DNA from: Clostridiales bacterium
Lineage (GTDB): Bacteria; Bacillota; Clostridia; Lachnospirales; Lachnospiraceae
Length of the DNA: 46,659 bases
Assembly (NCBI GenBank): GCA_021205085.1
Contig: JAJPYF010000033.1
Span: 13,832 to 60,490, forward strand
Direction of reading: 5' to 3'
Below are positions 1 through 10,833 of the stretch, in pieces. Numbering within the stretch: position 1 is the stretch's first letter; every line of letters starts with the position of its first letter. Position numbers and translations under genes: made by a program. A model generated the notes under the pieces. It had not been told where the DNA came from. It did not search any database and saw only the letters and a program-made list of their open reading frames with translations.

Positions 1-536
1 TCATAGAGATTCGTGTTTTTTTTTTTTGATTCGGGGAAGACGTAGATCTCCACACCGGCCCGGTGCGCCCACTCCGTAAGCTGCTCCCCGGCCGCCGCGC
101 GGAACGTATCCGCCGCACCGAGAATCACCTTCCGCCCCTGTGCCTTTAGCTTCGAGGCCAGCTTGCCGATCGTCGTCGTCTTTCCGACGCCGTTCACGCC
201 GATCACCAGCACCACGGACTTCTCACTCTCAAAGCGGTACGCCGCCTCCCCGATCTGCATCTGCTCCTTGATACTCTCGATCAGCAGCTCCTTGCACGCC
301 TCCGGCTCCTTAATGTGCTGCTCCTTCACCTTTTCCTTCAGGTTCTCTATGATCTCCTCCGTCGCGCGGACGCCGAGATCGCCCATCACGAGGATCTCCT
401 CGATCTCCTCATAAAAATCCTCGTCGATATGGGAAAATCCCTTAAACACCGAGTCAATCCCGGAGACAATATTATTTCTCGTCTTCGTCAGGCCGTTGAC
501 CAGCCGCCGGAAGAATCCCTTTTTCTCTTCGCTCAT
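1..536 (-). CDS. ftsY: Signal recognition particle receptor FtsY, partial (runs off left edge)
   Basis: Minus-strand open frame from ATG at 536 (not in ORF track because it has no stop in the window): [23 protein letters not shown]...[52 protein letters not shown] GTPase G1 and DTFRAAA motifs; just downstream of smc. Confidence 0.93.
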   Translation of the reverse strand, partial: MSEEKKGFFRRLVNGLTKTRNNIVSGIDSVFKGFSHIDEDFYEEIEEILVMGDLGVRATEEIIENLKEKVKEQHIKEPEACKELLIESIKEQMQIGEAAYRFESEKSVVLVIGVNGVGKTTTIGKLASKLKAQGRKVILGAADTFRAAAGEQLTEWAHRAGVEIYVFPESKKKNTNLY

Positions 537-553
537 CACATCCTCCTTCCATC

Positions 554-3500
554 TCAGGCATCCAGCTCACTCTCGATCAGGTTCACCGACACCAGCGCCG
601 ACACGCCCTTCTCCTGCATCGTGATTCCGTACAGCCGGTCCGCGGCGATCATCGTCCCGCGCCGGTGCGTGATAATGATAAACTGCGTGTGCTGCGTCAG
701 CTTATGCAAATACCGGGCGTACCGCTCCACATTCGGGTCGTCCAGCGCCGCCTCGATCTCGTCCAGCAGACAGAACGGCGACGGTTTCAGATTCTGTATC
801 GCGAAAAGCAGGGCGATCGCCGTCAGCGCCTTCTCTCCGCCGGAGAGCTGCATCATGTTCTGCAGCTTCTTGCCCGGCGGCTGGGCGATGATGCGGATGC
901 CGCAGTCCAGAATGTCCTGATCCTCGGCCATCGCCAGCTCCAGCGTTCCCTTTCCCCCGCCAAAAAGCTCCTTAAACGTCCGGTCAAACTCCCTTTGGAT
1001 ATCCGCGAACTTCTCCGCGAACTGTTTTTTCATTCCCTCATCCAGCTCCGCGATGATGCCCTCCAGCGTCTTCTCCGCCTGCTGCAGATCCTCGTACTGC
1101 CCCTTAAGGAACGTATAGCGCTCCGAGACGGAACGGTATTCCTCGATCGCATTGACATTGACATTGCCGAGCTTCCGGATCTCCTCCTTTACCGCGGAAA
1201 TCTGTTTTTTCAGCTCGGCCGCGCCCGGAAGGTCGTCGGAGCGCAGCTTCATCGCCTCGTGGCGCGTCAGCTCGTACTCATGCCACATATATTCGGTCTG
1301 GGATTCTCTGGTGTGCTCCAGCTTCTCCCGCTGGTCGTTCAGGCGGAAAAGCTCCTTGTCCAGCTGGGACAGCTCCTGCGAAAGCGCCTCCCGCTTCTCG
1401 AAAAATCCCTTGTGCTCCCGCGCCATCTCTTCCTTTCCGGTTGTACACTGCTCCAGATCCGCGCACAGCGTCTCCCGCCGCTTCGCGGTCTCCCCGCAGC
1501 TTTCGGTCAGCTCCTCAATCTCCTGCTGCCGTTTCTCGATCTCCTGCCCGCTGTTGGAGGCGTTCAGGAGAACCTCCTGCTGCGTCTGGTGAAGTCCCAG
1601 TATCTCCTCCGCCACACGTTGAATGTTTTCTCTGGAAAAATCGGATTTCTGGACAAGCTGTGCAATGGCAACCGTTGCAGCGGAAATCTCCGCCTGCTTC
1701 GCCTCCGCCTCCTTGTTCAGCGCTTCCAGCTCTCCCGCCAGCGCCTCGTTCTGAGCGGTAATGTCCGCTTCGCGCTTACGGGAATGCTCCACCTGAAGAA
1801 GAACCTGCTGCTTGTCCAGCTCCGCTTCACTCTTCTCATCGTCCAGCTTCTGAAGCTCGCCGCGGATATTCTCGTAGAATGCCTCCTGCTGCGCCTGCTC
1901 TTCCCTGAGATGCTCCACCTCCACCTGCAGCGTGTTCTGCCGGATGTAGAAATCCTGCAGCGTCGTCGCCAGCTCGTCAAAATCATCCTTCAACAGCGCA
2001 TCCGCCGTCCGGACATCCTCCAGACGCTCCTGCACCTTCTTTGACTGCTCCGTATGCTCCCGGATCTGACGCTCCAGCGCCGCGATCTCACGGCCGCGCC
2101 CCAGGAGGTTGCTGCTGTTCTTAAACGCGCCGCCGGTCATGGAACCGCCCGGCATGAGTGACTCGCCCTCCAGCGTCACAATGCGGAGGGAATAGTGGTA
2201 TTTCCGCTCGATCGCGATGGCGTGATCGATCGTGTCCGCCACCAGCACCCTTCCAAGCAGATAGCCCGCCACCTGCCGGTAGCGCTCCTCCGTCTTCACC
2301 AGTGTATCCGCCATGCCGATGGCGCCCTGCTCATGGAGGGCTTTTCTGGCCGGAACCGACTCCGGCGCCGACACACTGGTCAGCGGGAGGAAGGTCGCCC
2401 GCCCGTATCGTTTCTCTTTTAACCACGCGATCATCCGCTTCGCCGTATCCTCGTTGTCCGTCACAATATTCTGGATACTGCCGCCTAAAGCGGTCTCGAT
2501 CGCGGTCTCATACCGCTTGTCCACACGGATCAGGTCGGCCACCACGCCGCGGATGCCCGGCGTATCCGCCTTTCGCTCCATGACCCGGCGGATGCTGTTC
2601 CCGTATCCATCGTAGCGCTCCGCGATGTTTTTCAATGTCTCCAGACGGGAGGTCTCCCGCATCGCCTGCTGCCGGAGGCTGTCGAACTCCTTCTCCAGCT
2701 CCTCCGCCTGCTGCCGCCACTTCCGACGCTTCTGATCCACTCCGATCTTCTGCTTCTCCATGTCGAGGATTTTCTCATTTAACTGATTTAAGGCATCCTC
2801 CCGGCTTTCAAGCTGCCCCGCGACATCCGTGCCGGTGCTCTGCTGCGCCAGAAGCTGGCTGTTTAACTGTGCCCTGCGGATATCCGCCTGCTCGATGATC
2901 GTATTAAAACGCTGCTGGCCGCCCTCAATGGAAGCCCTCGCGTCCAAGAGGGCGAGAATCTCCTGCTGGCCGGCCTCGATTTTCTCACCGGCCTGCGCCG
3001 CCTTCTCCTGCAGCTGCTCCAGTCCGGCCTCCAGTTCCCGCTTTTTGGCCTCCGCCTCCGCGATCTGACGGTCCGTCTCAGCCTTCTCATCGCTGTAGCG
3101 CTGCCCGGTCTGCTGGCGGCGGTCAATCTCCTCCTCCAGTGTGTCCAGCCGCTCCCGGACATGCGACTCGCTCTGCTCGATCGTCCAGATCTGCTCCCGC
3201 AGGACATTGATCCGGCCCTCCAGCTTCTCCCGCTCCACGTCGGTCTCGCTGATCTGTCCGGTCAGAAGCGCAATCCGCGCGTCGTTCTCCTGTATCTTTG
3301 CGTCCAGCTCCTCATACCGGAGCCGTGTCTGCTCAAATTCCGCCGAGGCGGCCGTCTGCTGCCCGTCCGCGATCTCATACTTCTCCCGGACGGACGCCTC
3401 CTCCCGCTCCACGCGGTCCATCTCGGAGAGGAAAAGATTCACCTCACAGACCTTCAGCTCGTCCTTTTTCTTTAAATAAATGCGCGCATGCTCCGACTGG

Positions 3501-4120
3501 CGCTCCAGCGGGCCGACCTGCCGCTCCAGCTCCGTCAGAATATCCGTGATGCGCACCATATTCTGCTGCTCGGTCTCCAGCTTTTTCACGGTCATCTGCT
3601 TGCGGCGCTTAAACTTCACAATGCCCGCCGCCTCGTCGAAGAGCTCCCGCCGTTCCTCCGGCTTGCCGCTTAAGATCCGGTCGATCTGCCCCTGGCCGAT
3701 GATGGAGTAGCCCTCCTTGCCGATGCCCGTGTCATAGAACATCTCGTTGATATCTTTTAACCGGCAGGCCGTCCCGTTTAAGAGGTACTCGCTCTCCCCC
3801 GAACGGTAAACCCGCCGCGCGACCGTCACCTCCGAATAATCCAACGGCAGGTAATGATCGGAATTGTCCAGCGTGATCGCCACATAGGCAAAGCTCACCG
3901 GCTTGCGGTTCTCCGTCCCGGCAAAAATCACATCCTGCATGCTGGAGCTGCGGAGCTGCTTTACCTTCTGCTCACCAAGCACCCACCGCACCGCGTCGGC
4001 CACGTTGCTCTTTCCGCTGCCGTTCGGACCCACGATGCCGGTGATCCCGTTATGGAACTCCAGAACGATCCGGTTCGCAAAGGATTTAAACCCCTGTATC
4101 TCAATGGACTTCAGGTACAT
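554..4120 (-). CDS. smc: Chromosome segregation protein SMC
   Basis: 1188 aa; Walker [10 protein letters not shown], coiled coils, hinge, C-terminal [16 protein letters not shown] and DEIEAALDD. Confidence 0.97.
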   Translation of the reverse strand: MYLKSIEIQGFKSFANRIVLEFHNGITGIVGPNGSGKSNVADAVRWVLGEQKVKQLRSSSMQDVIFAGTENRKPVSFAYVAITLDNSDHYLPLDYSEVTVARRVYRSGESEYLLNGTACRLKDINEMFYDTGIGKEGYSIIGQGQIDRILSGKPEERRELFDEAAGIVKFKRRKQMTVKKLETEQQNMVRITDILTELERQVGPLERQSEHARIYLKKKDELKVCEVNLFLSEMDRVEREEASVREKYEIADGQQTAASAEFEQTRLRYEELDAKIQENDARIALLTGQISETDVEREKLEGRINVLREQIWTIEQSESHVRERLDTLEEEIDRRQQTGQRYSDEKAETDRQIAEAEAKKRELEAGLEQLQEKAAQAGEKIEAGQQEILALLDARASIEGGQQRFNTIIEQADIRRAQLNSQLLAQQSTGTDVAGQLESREDALNQLNEKILDMEKQKIGVDQKRRKWRQQAEELEKEFDSLRQQAMRETSRLETLKNIAERYDGYGNSIRRVMERKADTPGIRGVVADLIRVDKRYETAIETALGGSIQNIVTDNEDTAKRMIAWLKEKRYGRATFLPLTSVSAPESVPARKALHEQGAIGMADTLVKTEERYRQVAGYLLGRVLVADTIDHAIAIERKYHYSLRIVTLEGESLMPGGSMTGGAFKNSSNLLGRGREIAALERQIREHTEQSKKVQERLEDVRTADALLKDDFDELATTLQDFYIRQNTLQVEVEHLREEQAQQEAFYENIRGELQKLDDEKSEAELDKQQVLLQVEHSRKREADITAQNEALAGELEALNKEAEAKQAEISAATVAIAQLVQKSDFSRENIQRVAEEILGLHQTQQEVLLNASNSGQEIEKRQQEIEELTESCGETAKRRETLCADLEQCTTGKEEMAREHKGFFEKREALSQELSQLDKELFRLNDQREKLEHTRESQTEYMWHEYELTRHEAMKLRSDDLPGAAELKKQISAVKEEIRKLGNVNVNAIEEYRSVSERYTFLKGQYEDLQQAEKTLEGIIAELDEGMKKQFAEKFADIQREFDRTFKELFGGGKGTLELAMAEDQDILDCGIRIIAQPPGKKLQNMMQLSGGEKALTAIALLFAIQNLKPSPFCLLDEIEAALDDPNVERYARYLHKLTQHTQFIIITHRRGTMIAADRLYGITMQEKGVSALVSVNLIESELDA

Positions 4121-4805
4121 AGGATCCTCCTTTCAGCCGCAGGATCGTCCGGTATGCCGCCTCCTGCTGCGCCGCCTTCTTCGTAGGCCCCTCGCCGCAC
4201 CCCATCGGCTCCCCGCCGACGCGCGCCTCGATCCGGTAGGTCTTGTTGTGATACGGCCCCAGCTCCTCCAGAAGTACATATTCCAGCGTACCCAGACCAT
4301 CATTCTGCAGAATCTCCTGCAGAATCGTCTTGCTGTCGTAAAAAAGCTGCATGTGCTCCAGATCCTTCAGCACAAACCGGGTGATAAACGCCTTCGCCCC
4401 GGCAAACCCGCCGTCCAGATAAACCGCGCCGATGACCGCCTCGAACGCATCCGAAAGAATCGACTTGCGCTTCCGGCCGCCGGTGTGCTCCTCACCCTTC
4501 CCCATAAAAAGATAATCCCCCAGGCGGATCGCCCCGGTGCAGAACGCCAGCGTCTGCTCGCAGACAATGCTCGCGCGGACACGGGTCAGCTCCCCCTCCG
4601 CCCAGTCCGGATGGCTCTGAAACAAATGCTCGCTGGTGACAATCTCCAGCACCGCGTCGCCGAGGAACTCCAGGCGCTCATTGTTGTATGTTTTTTTCAT
4701 ATGATGCTCATTGGCATAGGAGCTGTGCGTCAGTGCCTGCCGCAGCAGTCCCTCATTTTGGAAATGATATCCGATGAGGTCCTGAAATTCCCGCATTTTT
4801 TCCAT
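4101..4805 (-). CDS. rnc: Ribonuclease III
   Basis: NERLEFLGDAVLE signature plus C-terminal dsRBD (GPTKKAAQQEAAYRTI); overlaps smc start by 20 nt. Confidence 0.96.
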   Translation of the reverse strand: MEKMREFQDLIGYHFQNEGLLRQALTHSSYANEHHMKKTYNNERLEFLGDAVLEIVTSEHLFQSHPDWAEGELTRVRASIVCEQTLAFCTGAIRLGDYLFMGKGEEHTGGRKRKSILSDAFEAVIGAVYLDGGFAGAKAFITRFVLKDLEHMQLFYDSKTILQEILQNDGLGTLEYVLLEELGPYHNKTYRIEARVGGEPMGCGEGPTKKAAQQEAAYRTILRLKGGSYVPEVH

Positions 4806-4889
4806 CTGTGTTATCCTCTTTGTTTCATAATTCAGGGCTGCTGTATCCGTACAGCAGCCCCGTGTTCACCGTACCTATCATCCATTCCC

Positions 4890-5117
4890 TTACAGAGAAC
4901 TGTTCCGGATCTGCCGGACCGCGTCGCCGACCGTCCGGATCTGATCCGCCTCTTCCGCAGGAATCTCGATACCGAACTCTTCCTCCAGCTCGGTGATAAT
5001 CTGGAACAAATCCAGAGAATCAGCGTCAAGCTCTTCAAACGTCGTCTCCTCTGTGATATCATCCGCTTCCACATCCAGCACTCCTGCTATGATCGTCTGA
5101 ATCTTCTCGAATTCCAT
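4890..5117 (-). CDS. acpP: Acyl carrier protein
   Basis: 75 aa with phosphopantetheine motif ELDADSLDLFQI; next to plsX. Confidence 0.94.
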   Translation of the reverse strand: MEFEKIQTIIAGVLDVEADDITEETTFEELDADSLDLFQIITELEEEFGIEIPAEEADQIRTVGDAVRQIRNSSL

Positions 5118-5168
5118 GCCATTTGTCCCTCCTTTCCTGTCGTATTTCTCTATAAACGAAGTTCGCTT

Positions 5169-6176
5169 TTATCCGATATGCTCCATTATTTTCTCATTGA
5201 TGCCCTGCTGCTTGAACAGCACACACTGGAGAATAGCATTTTTCACCTCGACGGCCGTCGAGCTCCCGTGCATCTTCACCACAAGCCCCTTGCAGCCCAG
5301 CAGCGGCGCCCCGCCGTACTGAGAAGCATCAAACTCCTTTAACGTCTGTTTTAGCGCGGGCTTGATCAGAAGCCCGCCGATCTTGGACCGAAGGGACGAC
5401 ATCAGCCCCTCCTTTACCTTTGAGATGAGCGTCGACGCCACGCCCTCATACAGCTTCAGGACAATGTTCCCGGCAAAGGCATCGCAGACAATCACATCCG
5501 CCCCGCCGTGGGGAATCTCTCTGGCCTCGATGCTGCCGGTAAAGTGGATCCCCGGACATTCCCGCAGCAGAGGATAGGTCTCCTTGACCAGAGCGTTGCC
5601 CTTCTCCTCCTCCGCGCCGATATTTAAGATGGCCACTCTGGGATGCTCCACGCCGACCACGTTCTCCATATAAACGGAGCCCATCTGGGCAAACTGCACG
5701 AGGTGGGACGGGCGGGCGTCCACATTCCCCCCGGCGTCCACCAGCAGCGCTACGCCCTTCTCCGTCGGAATCAGCGGCGCCATCGCCGGACGCTCCACGC
5801 CCTTGATCCGGCCGACCACCACCTGGCCGCCGACCAGAAGCGCGCCGGAATTTCCCGCGGAGACAAACGCATCCGCCTCTCCCCGTTTCACCATATTCAT
5901 GCCGACTACCATCGATGACTGTTTCTTCGAGCGAATCGCCATAACCGGGTGCTCCGCCGTCTCAATGACCTCCTCGCAGTGCACCACATCGATCCGCTCT
6001 GCGTCGTAGGTATACTTTCCCAGCTCAGCACGGAGCAGCTCCTCCCGTCCGGTCAGAATCAACCGGATATCCCCGCGGGAATTGACGCTCTCTACGGCGC
6101 CCTTTACGATCTCTCCCGGCGCGTTGTCGCCTCCCATGGCGTCCACCGCGATACGGACCAACTCTGCCATACTCAT
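5169..6176 (-). CDS. plsX: Phosphate acyltransferase PlsX
   Basis: IAVDAMGGDNAPGEIVKGA start motif, DAFAGNIVLKLYEG; upstream of acpP. Confidence 0.96.
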   Translation of the reverse strand: MSMAELVRIAVDAMGGDNAPGEIVKGAVESVNSRGDIRLILTGREELLRAELGKYTYDAERIDVVHCEEVIETAEHPVMAIRSKKQSSMVVGMNMVKRGEADAFVSAGNSGALLVGGQVVVGRIKGVERPAMAPLIPTEKGVALLVDAGGNVDARPSHLVQFAQMGSVYMENVVGVEHPRVAILNIGAEEEKGNALVKETYPLLRECPGIHFTGSIEAREIPHGGADVIVCDAFAGNIVLKLYEGVASTLISKVKEGLMSSLRSKIGGLLIKPALKQTLKEFDASQYGGAPLLGCKGLVVKMHGSSTAVEVKNAILQCVLFKQQGINEKIMEHIG

Positions 6177-6200
6177 CCCTCCGTGCTTTCTTTTAAAGCT

Positions 6201-6229
6201 ATACTACATCAATATTTTCCATAAATCAA
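6201..6229 (-). promoter_or_regulatory. Predicted sigma-A promoter for plsX-acpP-rnc-smc-ftsY
   Basis: Minus strand TTGATT - 17 nt - TAGTAT just upstream of plsX. Confidence 0.55.
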
Positions 6230-6267
6230 CCACAATCCGGCGTTTTTCCGCCGCCTGCCGCCCTGCG

Positions 6268-7005
6268 CTACACCAGCCCTGTGCACTCGGACAGCGCCGC
6301 CTCATCCGCCACGACCACCACATCGTTGTGAAGCTGGAGAACGGAGGCCGGAACGGACGGCGTGATAGGACCGAAAAATGCTTCCCAGACAATCGGCGCT
6401 TTCTCCTCACCCGACACCACGACAAGAATCTTGCGGGCGCTCATGATCGTCTTGATCCCCATCGTGTACGCCTGCCGCGGCACATGCTCCTCCGAGAGGA
6501 AGAACCGCATATTGGCCTTGATCGTCCGCTCTGTCAGGTTCACGCAGTGCGTCTGCTTTTCAAAGGCGATGCCCGGCTCATTAAACCCGATGTGGCCGTT
6601 ATGCCCCAGACCGAGAAGCTGCAGGTCCACCCCGCCCATGGACTGGATGACGGCGTTATAATCCTCACATGCCTTCTGACTGTCCATCTCCGTTCCGTCC
6701 GGCAGGTAGGTATTGGCCTTGTCGATATTGACATGGTCAAACAGATTTTCATTCATAAAATAATAATAGCTATGGGGATCCTCCCGCGGAATCCCGCGGT
6801 ACTCGTCCAGATTGACCGTGGAAACCCGAGAAAAATCCAGATCGCCCTTCCGGTACCAATCGACCAGCTGCCTGTATGCCCCGACGGGCGTTGATCCCGT
6901 GGCCAGGCCCAGAACACAGGCCGGTTTCATGATAATCTGCGCCGAGATGATATTTGCGGCCTTGCGGCTCATGTCGTCGTAATCCTTCGCTTTGATGAAA
7001 TTCAT
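6268..7005 (-). CDS. nagB: Glucosamine-6-phosphate deaminase
   Basis: GLATGSTPVGAYRQLV, NLDEYRGI, GLGHNGHIGFNEPG. Confidence 0.96.
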   Translation of the reverse strand: MNFIKAKDYDDMSRKAANIISAQIIMKPACVLGLATGSTPVGAYRQLVDWYRKGDLDFSRVSTVNLDEYRGIPREDPHSYYYFMNENLFDHVNIDKANTYLPDGTEMDSQKACEDYNAVIQSMGGVDLQLLGLGHNGHIGFNEPGIAFEKQTHCVNLTERTIKANMRFFLSEEHVPRQAYTMGIKTIMSARKILVVVSGEEKAPIVWEAFFGPITPSVPASVLQLHNDVVVVADEAALSECTGLV

Positions 7006-7024
7006 AAATACGCCTCCCGATGTG

Positions 7025-7059
7025 AAAAGAAAAAGGGTCGGGGACTAAGTCCCTGACCC
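7025..7059 (-). terminator. Intrinsic terminator/attenuator between rpmF and nagB
   Basis: Minus-strand hairpin GGGTCaGGGACT-t-AGTCCCcGACCC followed by TTTTTCTTTTC. Confidence 0.85.
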
Positions 7060-7077
7060 TCTCATACCTAAACAATA

Positions 7078-7257
7078 TTAGTCCACAGCAATGATCTCTT
7101 TTTTATTGTAGCTGCCGCAGTTCCTGCATACTCTGTGCGGAACCATCAGCTCACCGCATTTGCTGCACTTTACCAGAGTCGGAGCTGTCATCTTCCAGTT
7201 CGCTCTTCTCTGATCTCTTCTCCCCTTGGAAGATTTATTTTTCGGGCAAATCGACAT
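7078..7257 (-). CDS. rpmF: 50S ribosomal protein L32, zinc-binding form
   Basis: MSICPKNKSSKGRRDQRRANWKMTAPTLVKCSKCGELMVPHRVCRNCGSYNKKEIIAVD; absent from ORF track because only 59 aa. Confidence 0.95.
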   Translation of the reverse strand: MSICPKNKSSKGRRDQRRANWKMTAPTLVKCSKCGELMVPHRVCRNCGSYNKKEIIAVD

Positions 7258-7298
7258 CGCATTCCACCTCCAATGCTTGTTTTAATCACACTTCGACC

Positions 7299-7327
7299 AT
7301 TATAAACATCCATCAAAGGTTTGTCAA
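7299..7327 (-). promoter_or_regulatory. Consensus sigma-A promoter for rpmF
   Basis: Minus strand TTGACA - 17 nt - TATAAT, exact consensus, about 40 nt upstream of rpmF start. Confidence 0.8.
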
Positions 7328-7346
7328 CAGGATTTTCGAATAAATC

Positions 7347-8537
7347 TTACTTTACCAGCGCAACGGTATCCCGCGCGATCGCAAGCTCCTCGTTGGTCGG
7401 GATGACACAGACCTTCACCTTGGAATCCGGGGTGGAGATGACGAGATCCTCTCCGCGGTGTCCGTTCGCCTCCTCGTCCAGCGTCACGCCGAGATAGCCG
7501 AGGTACTCGCAGACCTTCTTGCGGACGAGCGGGGCGTTCTCACCGATTCCCGCCGTAAACGCGATCGCGTCCACGCCGTTTAAGGCCGCCACATAAGAGC
7601 CGATGTACTTCGCCACGCGGTAGCTGAAGACCTCGATGGCCGCTGCGCAGAGCTCGTTGCCGTTGTTCATGCCCTCCTCCAGATCGCGGAAGTCGCTGGA
7701 GAGCTTGGAAATCCCCTGAACGCCGGACTTTTTATTCAAAACATTCATGATCCCGGCGATGTCGAGATTCTCCTTCTTTGCGATAAACTCCATGATGGCC
7801 GGATCGATATCGCCGGAGCGGGTGCCCATCACCAAACCCTCCAGCGGGGTGAGACCCGTGGAGGTATCGACACACTTGCCGTCCTTCACCGCGCTGATGG
7901 AAGCGCCGTTGCCGAGATGGGCGACAATAATCTTTGAATTGGAGAGATCCATCCCGAGGAACTCTGCCATATGTTTGGATACAAAGCTGTGACTGGTTCC
8001 GTGGAAGCCGTATCTGCGGACCTTGTATTTCTCATAATATTCGTAGGGAAGGCCGTAGAGATATGCCTTCTCCGGCATCGTCTGATGGAACGCCGTGTCA
8101 AACACGCCGACCATCGGCACGCCCGGCATCAGCTCCTTGCAGGCGTTGATCCCGATCAGGTTCGCCGGGTTGTGGAGCGGCGCCAGATCATTGCACTCCT
8201 CCACTGCCGCGATCATCTCATCCGTGATCAGTGCGGAGGAAGCAAACTTCTCACCGCCGTGCACTACGCGGTGTCCCACCGCGCCGACCTCGGTCAGATC
8301 CTTGATCGCGCCGGTCTTCTCATTTACCAGAGCATCCAGAACCAGCTGAATGGCCTCTTTATGTGTCGGCATCGCCGCATCCGTGATCTCCTTCTCAAGA
8401 CCGGCCTTCTGATAAGTCAGTCTGCCGTCAATCCCGATCCTCTCGCAGAGACCCTTCGCCAGCACGGACTCGGTCTCAGAGTCGATCAGCTGATACTTCA
8501 GCGACGAGCTGCCGCAGTTGATAGCTAAAACATTCAT
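7347..8537 (-). CDS. ackA: Acetate kinase
   Basis: MNVLAINCGSSSLKYQL, GHRVVHGGEKF, FHGTSHSFVS. Confidence 0.97.
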   Translation of the reverse strand: MNVLAINCGSSSLKYQLIDSETESVLAKGLCERIGIDGRLTYQKAGLEKEITDAAMPTHKEAIQLVLDALVNEKTGAIKDLTEVGAVGHRVVHGGEKFASSALITDEMIAAVEECNDLAPLHNPANLIGINACKELMPGVPMVGVFDTAFHQTMPEKAYLYGLPYEYYEKYKVRRYGFHGTSHSFVSKHMAEFLGMDLSNSKIIVAHLGNGASISAVKDGKCVDTSTGLTPLEGLVMGTRSGDIDPAIMEFIAKKENLDIAGIMNVLNKKSGVQGISKLSSDFRDLEEGMNNGNELCAAAIEVFSYRVAKYIGSYVAALNGVDAIAFTAGIGENAPLVRKKVCEYLGYLGVTLDEEANGHRGEDLVISTPDSKVKVCVIPTNEELAIARDTVALVK

Positions 8538-8592
8538 GACATATTCTCCCTTCGGGTTTTCTCTTTACTCGGCAAAAACATCTGCCTCTCCC

Positions 8593-8620
8593 ATTATAGA
8601 CCAAATCGGAAGATTATCAA
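8593..8620 (-). promoter_or_regulatory. Predicted sigma-A promoter for ackA
   Basis: Minus strand TTGATA - 16 nt - TATAAT. Confidence 0.6.
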
Positions 8621-8680
8621 GTGATATTGCCGATTTTTCTTGTAGTTTTTGTGAATTTTCTTGTGCATATTGACATTTTT

Positions 8681-10693
8681 TTAACAGTTCTTCTCGATCA
8701 CCACCGTGGAGAACGGCTTCATCTCCTCCCCGGCCTCACCGAAGACGACCCGGCCGCCCTCCGCGCGCGGGGCAAAGGCCACCGGCGTCGAATTGTAATT
8801 CTGCACGAAGATATACTCCGCATCGCCGCTCTGACGGGAAGACACCGCCACGCCGTCCGGAATCTCCTGCTCCAGAATCCGCCGCACTCCGGCCTCGCGC
8901 AGAATCTTCGCGTACACATCGTCGTAGAACGCCTGCTCGGCATCGGCGCAGACATAGTAGGCACGCCCTTCCCCGTAACGATTTACTGTCAGCGCCGGTG
9001 TTCCGGCGTAGAAGTCCTCCCCGTAGACATACAGCGCCTTCGCCGTCCGCAGATCGACCAGCTGGCAAAGATGCTCACAGGAATAGACCGCATCCGAATC
9101 CAGCGATTTCACCGTGTTGGACTCTCCCTCGTAGAGCGCGTCGATCTCCGTGCTCCGAAGCCCCATGACATCCATCAGGCCGCCCGGCGTCCCGCCGAGG
9201 AAGCAAAGGTCATTCTCGTCCGCCACGCCGCTCCAATAGGTCATAATCAACGTACCGCCGCGGTTGACAAACTCGCGGAGCCGCTCGGCAAACCCCGGCC
9301 GGAACATATAGACCATGGGCGCCGCGACCACCTGATAGGGATCCAGTGTCCGCGTCATGTCGATCACGTCCACATTGACCCCCTGTTTGCGGAAGGCGTA
9401 CCAGGACTTCTCCACCGCCTCCCGGTAGTACATATTTTCATTCCGCGGGCCGGCCGACTCCTCAATCGCCCAACGGTTTTCCCAGTCATAAATCACCGCC
9501 ACCGAAGCCTCGACCTTCGCATGGTTCATCGCGGACAATGCCTCCAGATCCGCGCCCACCTGACGGCACTCCTGATACACGCGGTCATCCTCTTTCCCAT
9601 AGTGATCGATCACCGCCCCGTGCAGCTTCTCGAAGCCGCCGCGGCCTTTCCGGATCTGGAAATAGAGCACGCTGTCCGACCCGTGCGCGATGGCCTGCAG
9701 GGACGCCGTCTCCAGCATACCCGGCCGCTTCAGCTTGCTCACCGGCACCCAGTTCGTCGGCCCCGGGCAGGACTCCATCAGGAGGAAGGGCTCCCGCTTC
9801 ATGCCGCGCATCACGTCATGCTGCATCCCGGAGTTCACCGCTGTCAGCGCCTCCGGCCCCTTGTGCCAGAGCGGGTAACTGTCCCATGAAATCACATCCA
9901 CCGCATCCGCCAGCTCATAATAGTTGACAAAGGAATTCGTATAGAACATATTGGTGGTCACCGGCTTGACTGCTCCGGCCTCCCGCAGCGCCTCCACCTC
10001 CATCCGGCAGAAATCCGTCGTCTGATGGCTCACGAAACGGCGCCAATCCAGCGTGAGCCCGTGGATGGAGAACTCCCCGCGCGATGGGGACGGGCTTTCG
10101 ATCTGATCAAAGCTCTGGTAATCATGGCTCCAGAAAGAGGTGTTCCACCGCCGGTTCACCTCATCGATCGTGTGATACCGCTCCTTCACCCAGTCGCGGA
10201 ACGCCTGCTGGCACAGCGGGCAGTGGCACTCCCCGGTATACTCGTTGGAAATGTGCCAGAGAATCACACCCAGATGCCCGTCAAAGCGCTTCGCCAGAGC
10301 CTGATTCATGCTGCGCACCTTCTCCCGGTAGACGGGCGATGTGTAACAGTGGTTGTGGCGGACGCCAAAGAGATCCCGCTGCCGCGCCTCGTTCACGCGG
10401 AGCACCTCCGGGTACTTGTCTGCCAGCCAGTGCGGCCGCGCGCCGGACGGCGTCGCCAGATTCACTGAGATCCCGTTCTCATACAGACGGTCGATGATCT
10501 CCTCCATCCAGTCGAAATCGTAAACCCCATCCTCCGGCTCCAGCTTCGCCCATGCAAAAATCCCCAGAGAAACCGTGTTGATGTGCGCCTTCTTCATGAG
10601 ACGGATATCCTCGCTCAAAATCTCGGGATACTCCAGCCACTGGTCCGGATTGTAGTCCCCTCCATACAGAAATCGGTCAAATTTTACGCTCAT
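8681..10693 (-). CDS. Beta-galactosidase, GH42 family, cytoplasmic
   Basis: FLYGGDYNPDQWLEYPEILSEDIRLMKKAHINTVSLGIFAWAKLEPEDGVYDF; WHISNEY acid/base region; no signal peptide; start moved to 10693 because of the AAAGGGGGAGCAGCATG ribosome-binding site. Confidence 0.93.
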   Translation of the reverse strand: MSVKFDRFLYGGDYNPDQWLEYPEILSEDIRLMKKAHINTVSLGIFAWAKLEPEDGVYDFDWMEEIIDRLYENGISVNLATPSGARPHWLADKYPEVLRVNEARQRDLFGVRHNHCYTSPVYREKVRSMNQALAKRFDGHLGVILWHISNEYTGECHCPLCQQAFRDWVKERYHTIDEVNRRWNTSFWSHDYQSFDQIESPSPSRGEFSIHGLTLDWRRFVSHQTTDFCRMEVEALREAGAVKPVTTNMFYTNSFVNYYELADAVDVISWDSYPLWHKGPEALTAVNSGMQHDVMRGMKREPFLLMESCPGPTNWVPVSKLKRPGMLETASLQAIAHGSDSVLYFQIRKGRGGFEKLHGAVIDHYGKEDDRVYQECRQVGADLEALSAMNHAKVEASVAVIYDWENRWAIEESAGPRNENMYYREAVEKSWYAFRKQGVNVDVIDMTRTLDPYQVVAAPMVYMFRPGFAERLREFVNRGGTLIMTYWSGVADENDLCFLGGTPGGLMDVMGLRSTEIDALYEGESNTVKSLDSDAVYSCEHLCQLVDLRTAKALYVYGEDFYAGTPALTVNRYGEGRAYYVCADAEQAFYDDVYAKILREAGVRRILEQEIPDGVAVSSRQSGDAEYIFVQNYNSTPVAFAPRAEGGRVVFGEAGEEMKPFSTVVIEKNC

Positions 10694-10833
10694 GCTGCTC
10701 CCCCTTTTTACAAAATCTTTTTCTTTCATTGTAACGATTCTGCATAAAAACTACAAGTGCAAACTTGCCGAATCCGCAAAAGCATGTTAGTATAACCCAT
10801 AACGTTTTAAATAATTACAAGAGGAGACCATAG

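Noticed and set aside
3903-5342. 479-aa plus-strand ORF
   Set aside because: Antisense across smc, rnc, acpP and plsX; spans several real genes, so not coding.
8681-10693. Secreted beta-galactosidase
   Set aside because: No signal peptide at the preferred start (MSVKFDRFLYGG); the longer ORF N-terminus is also not signal-like.
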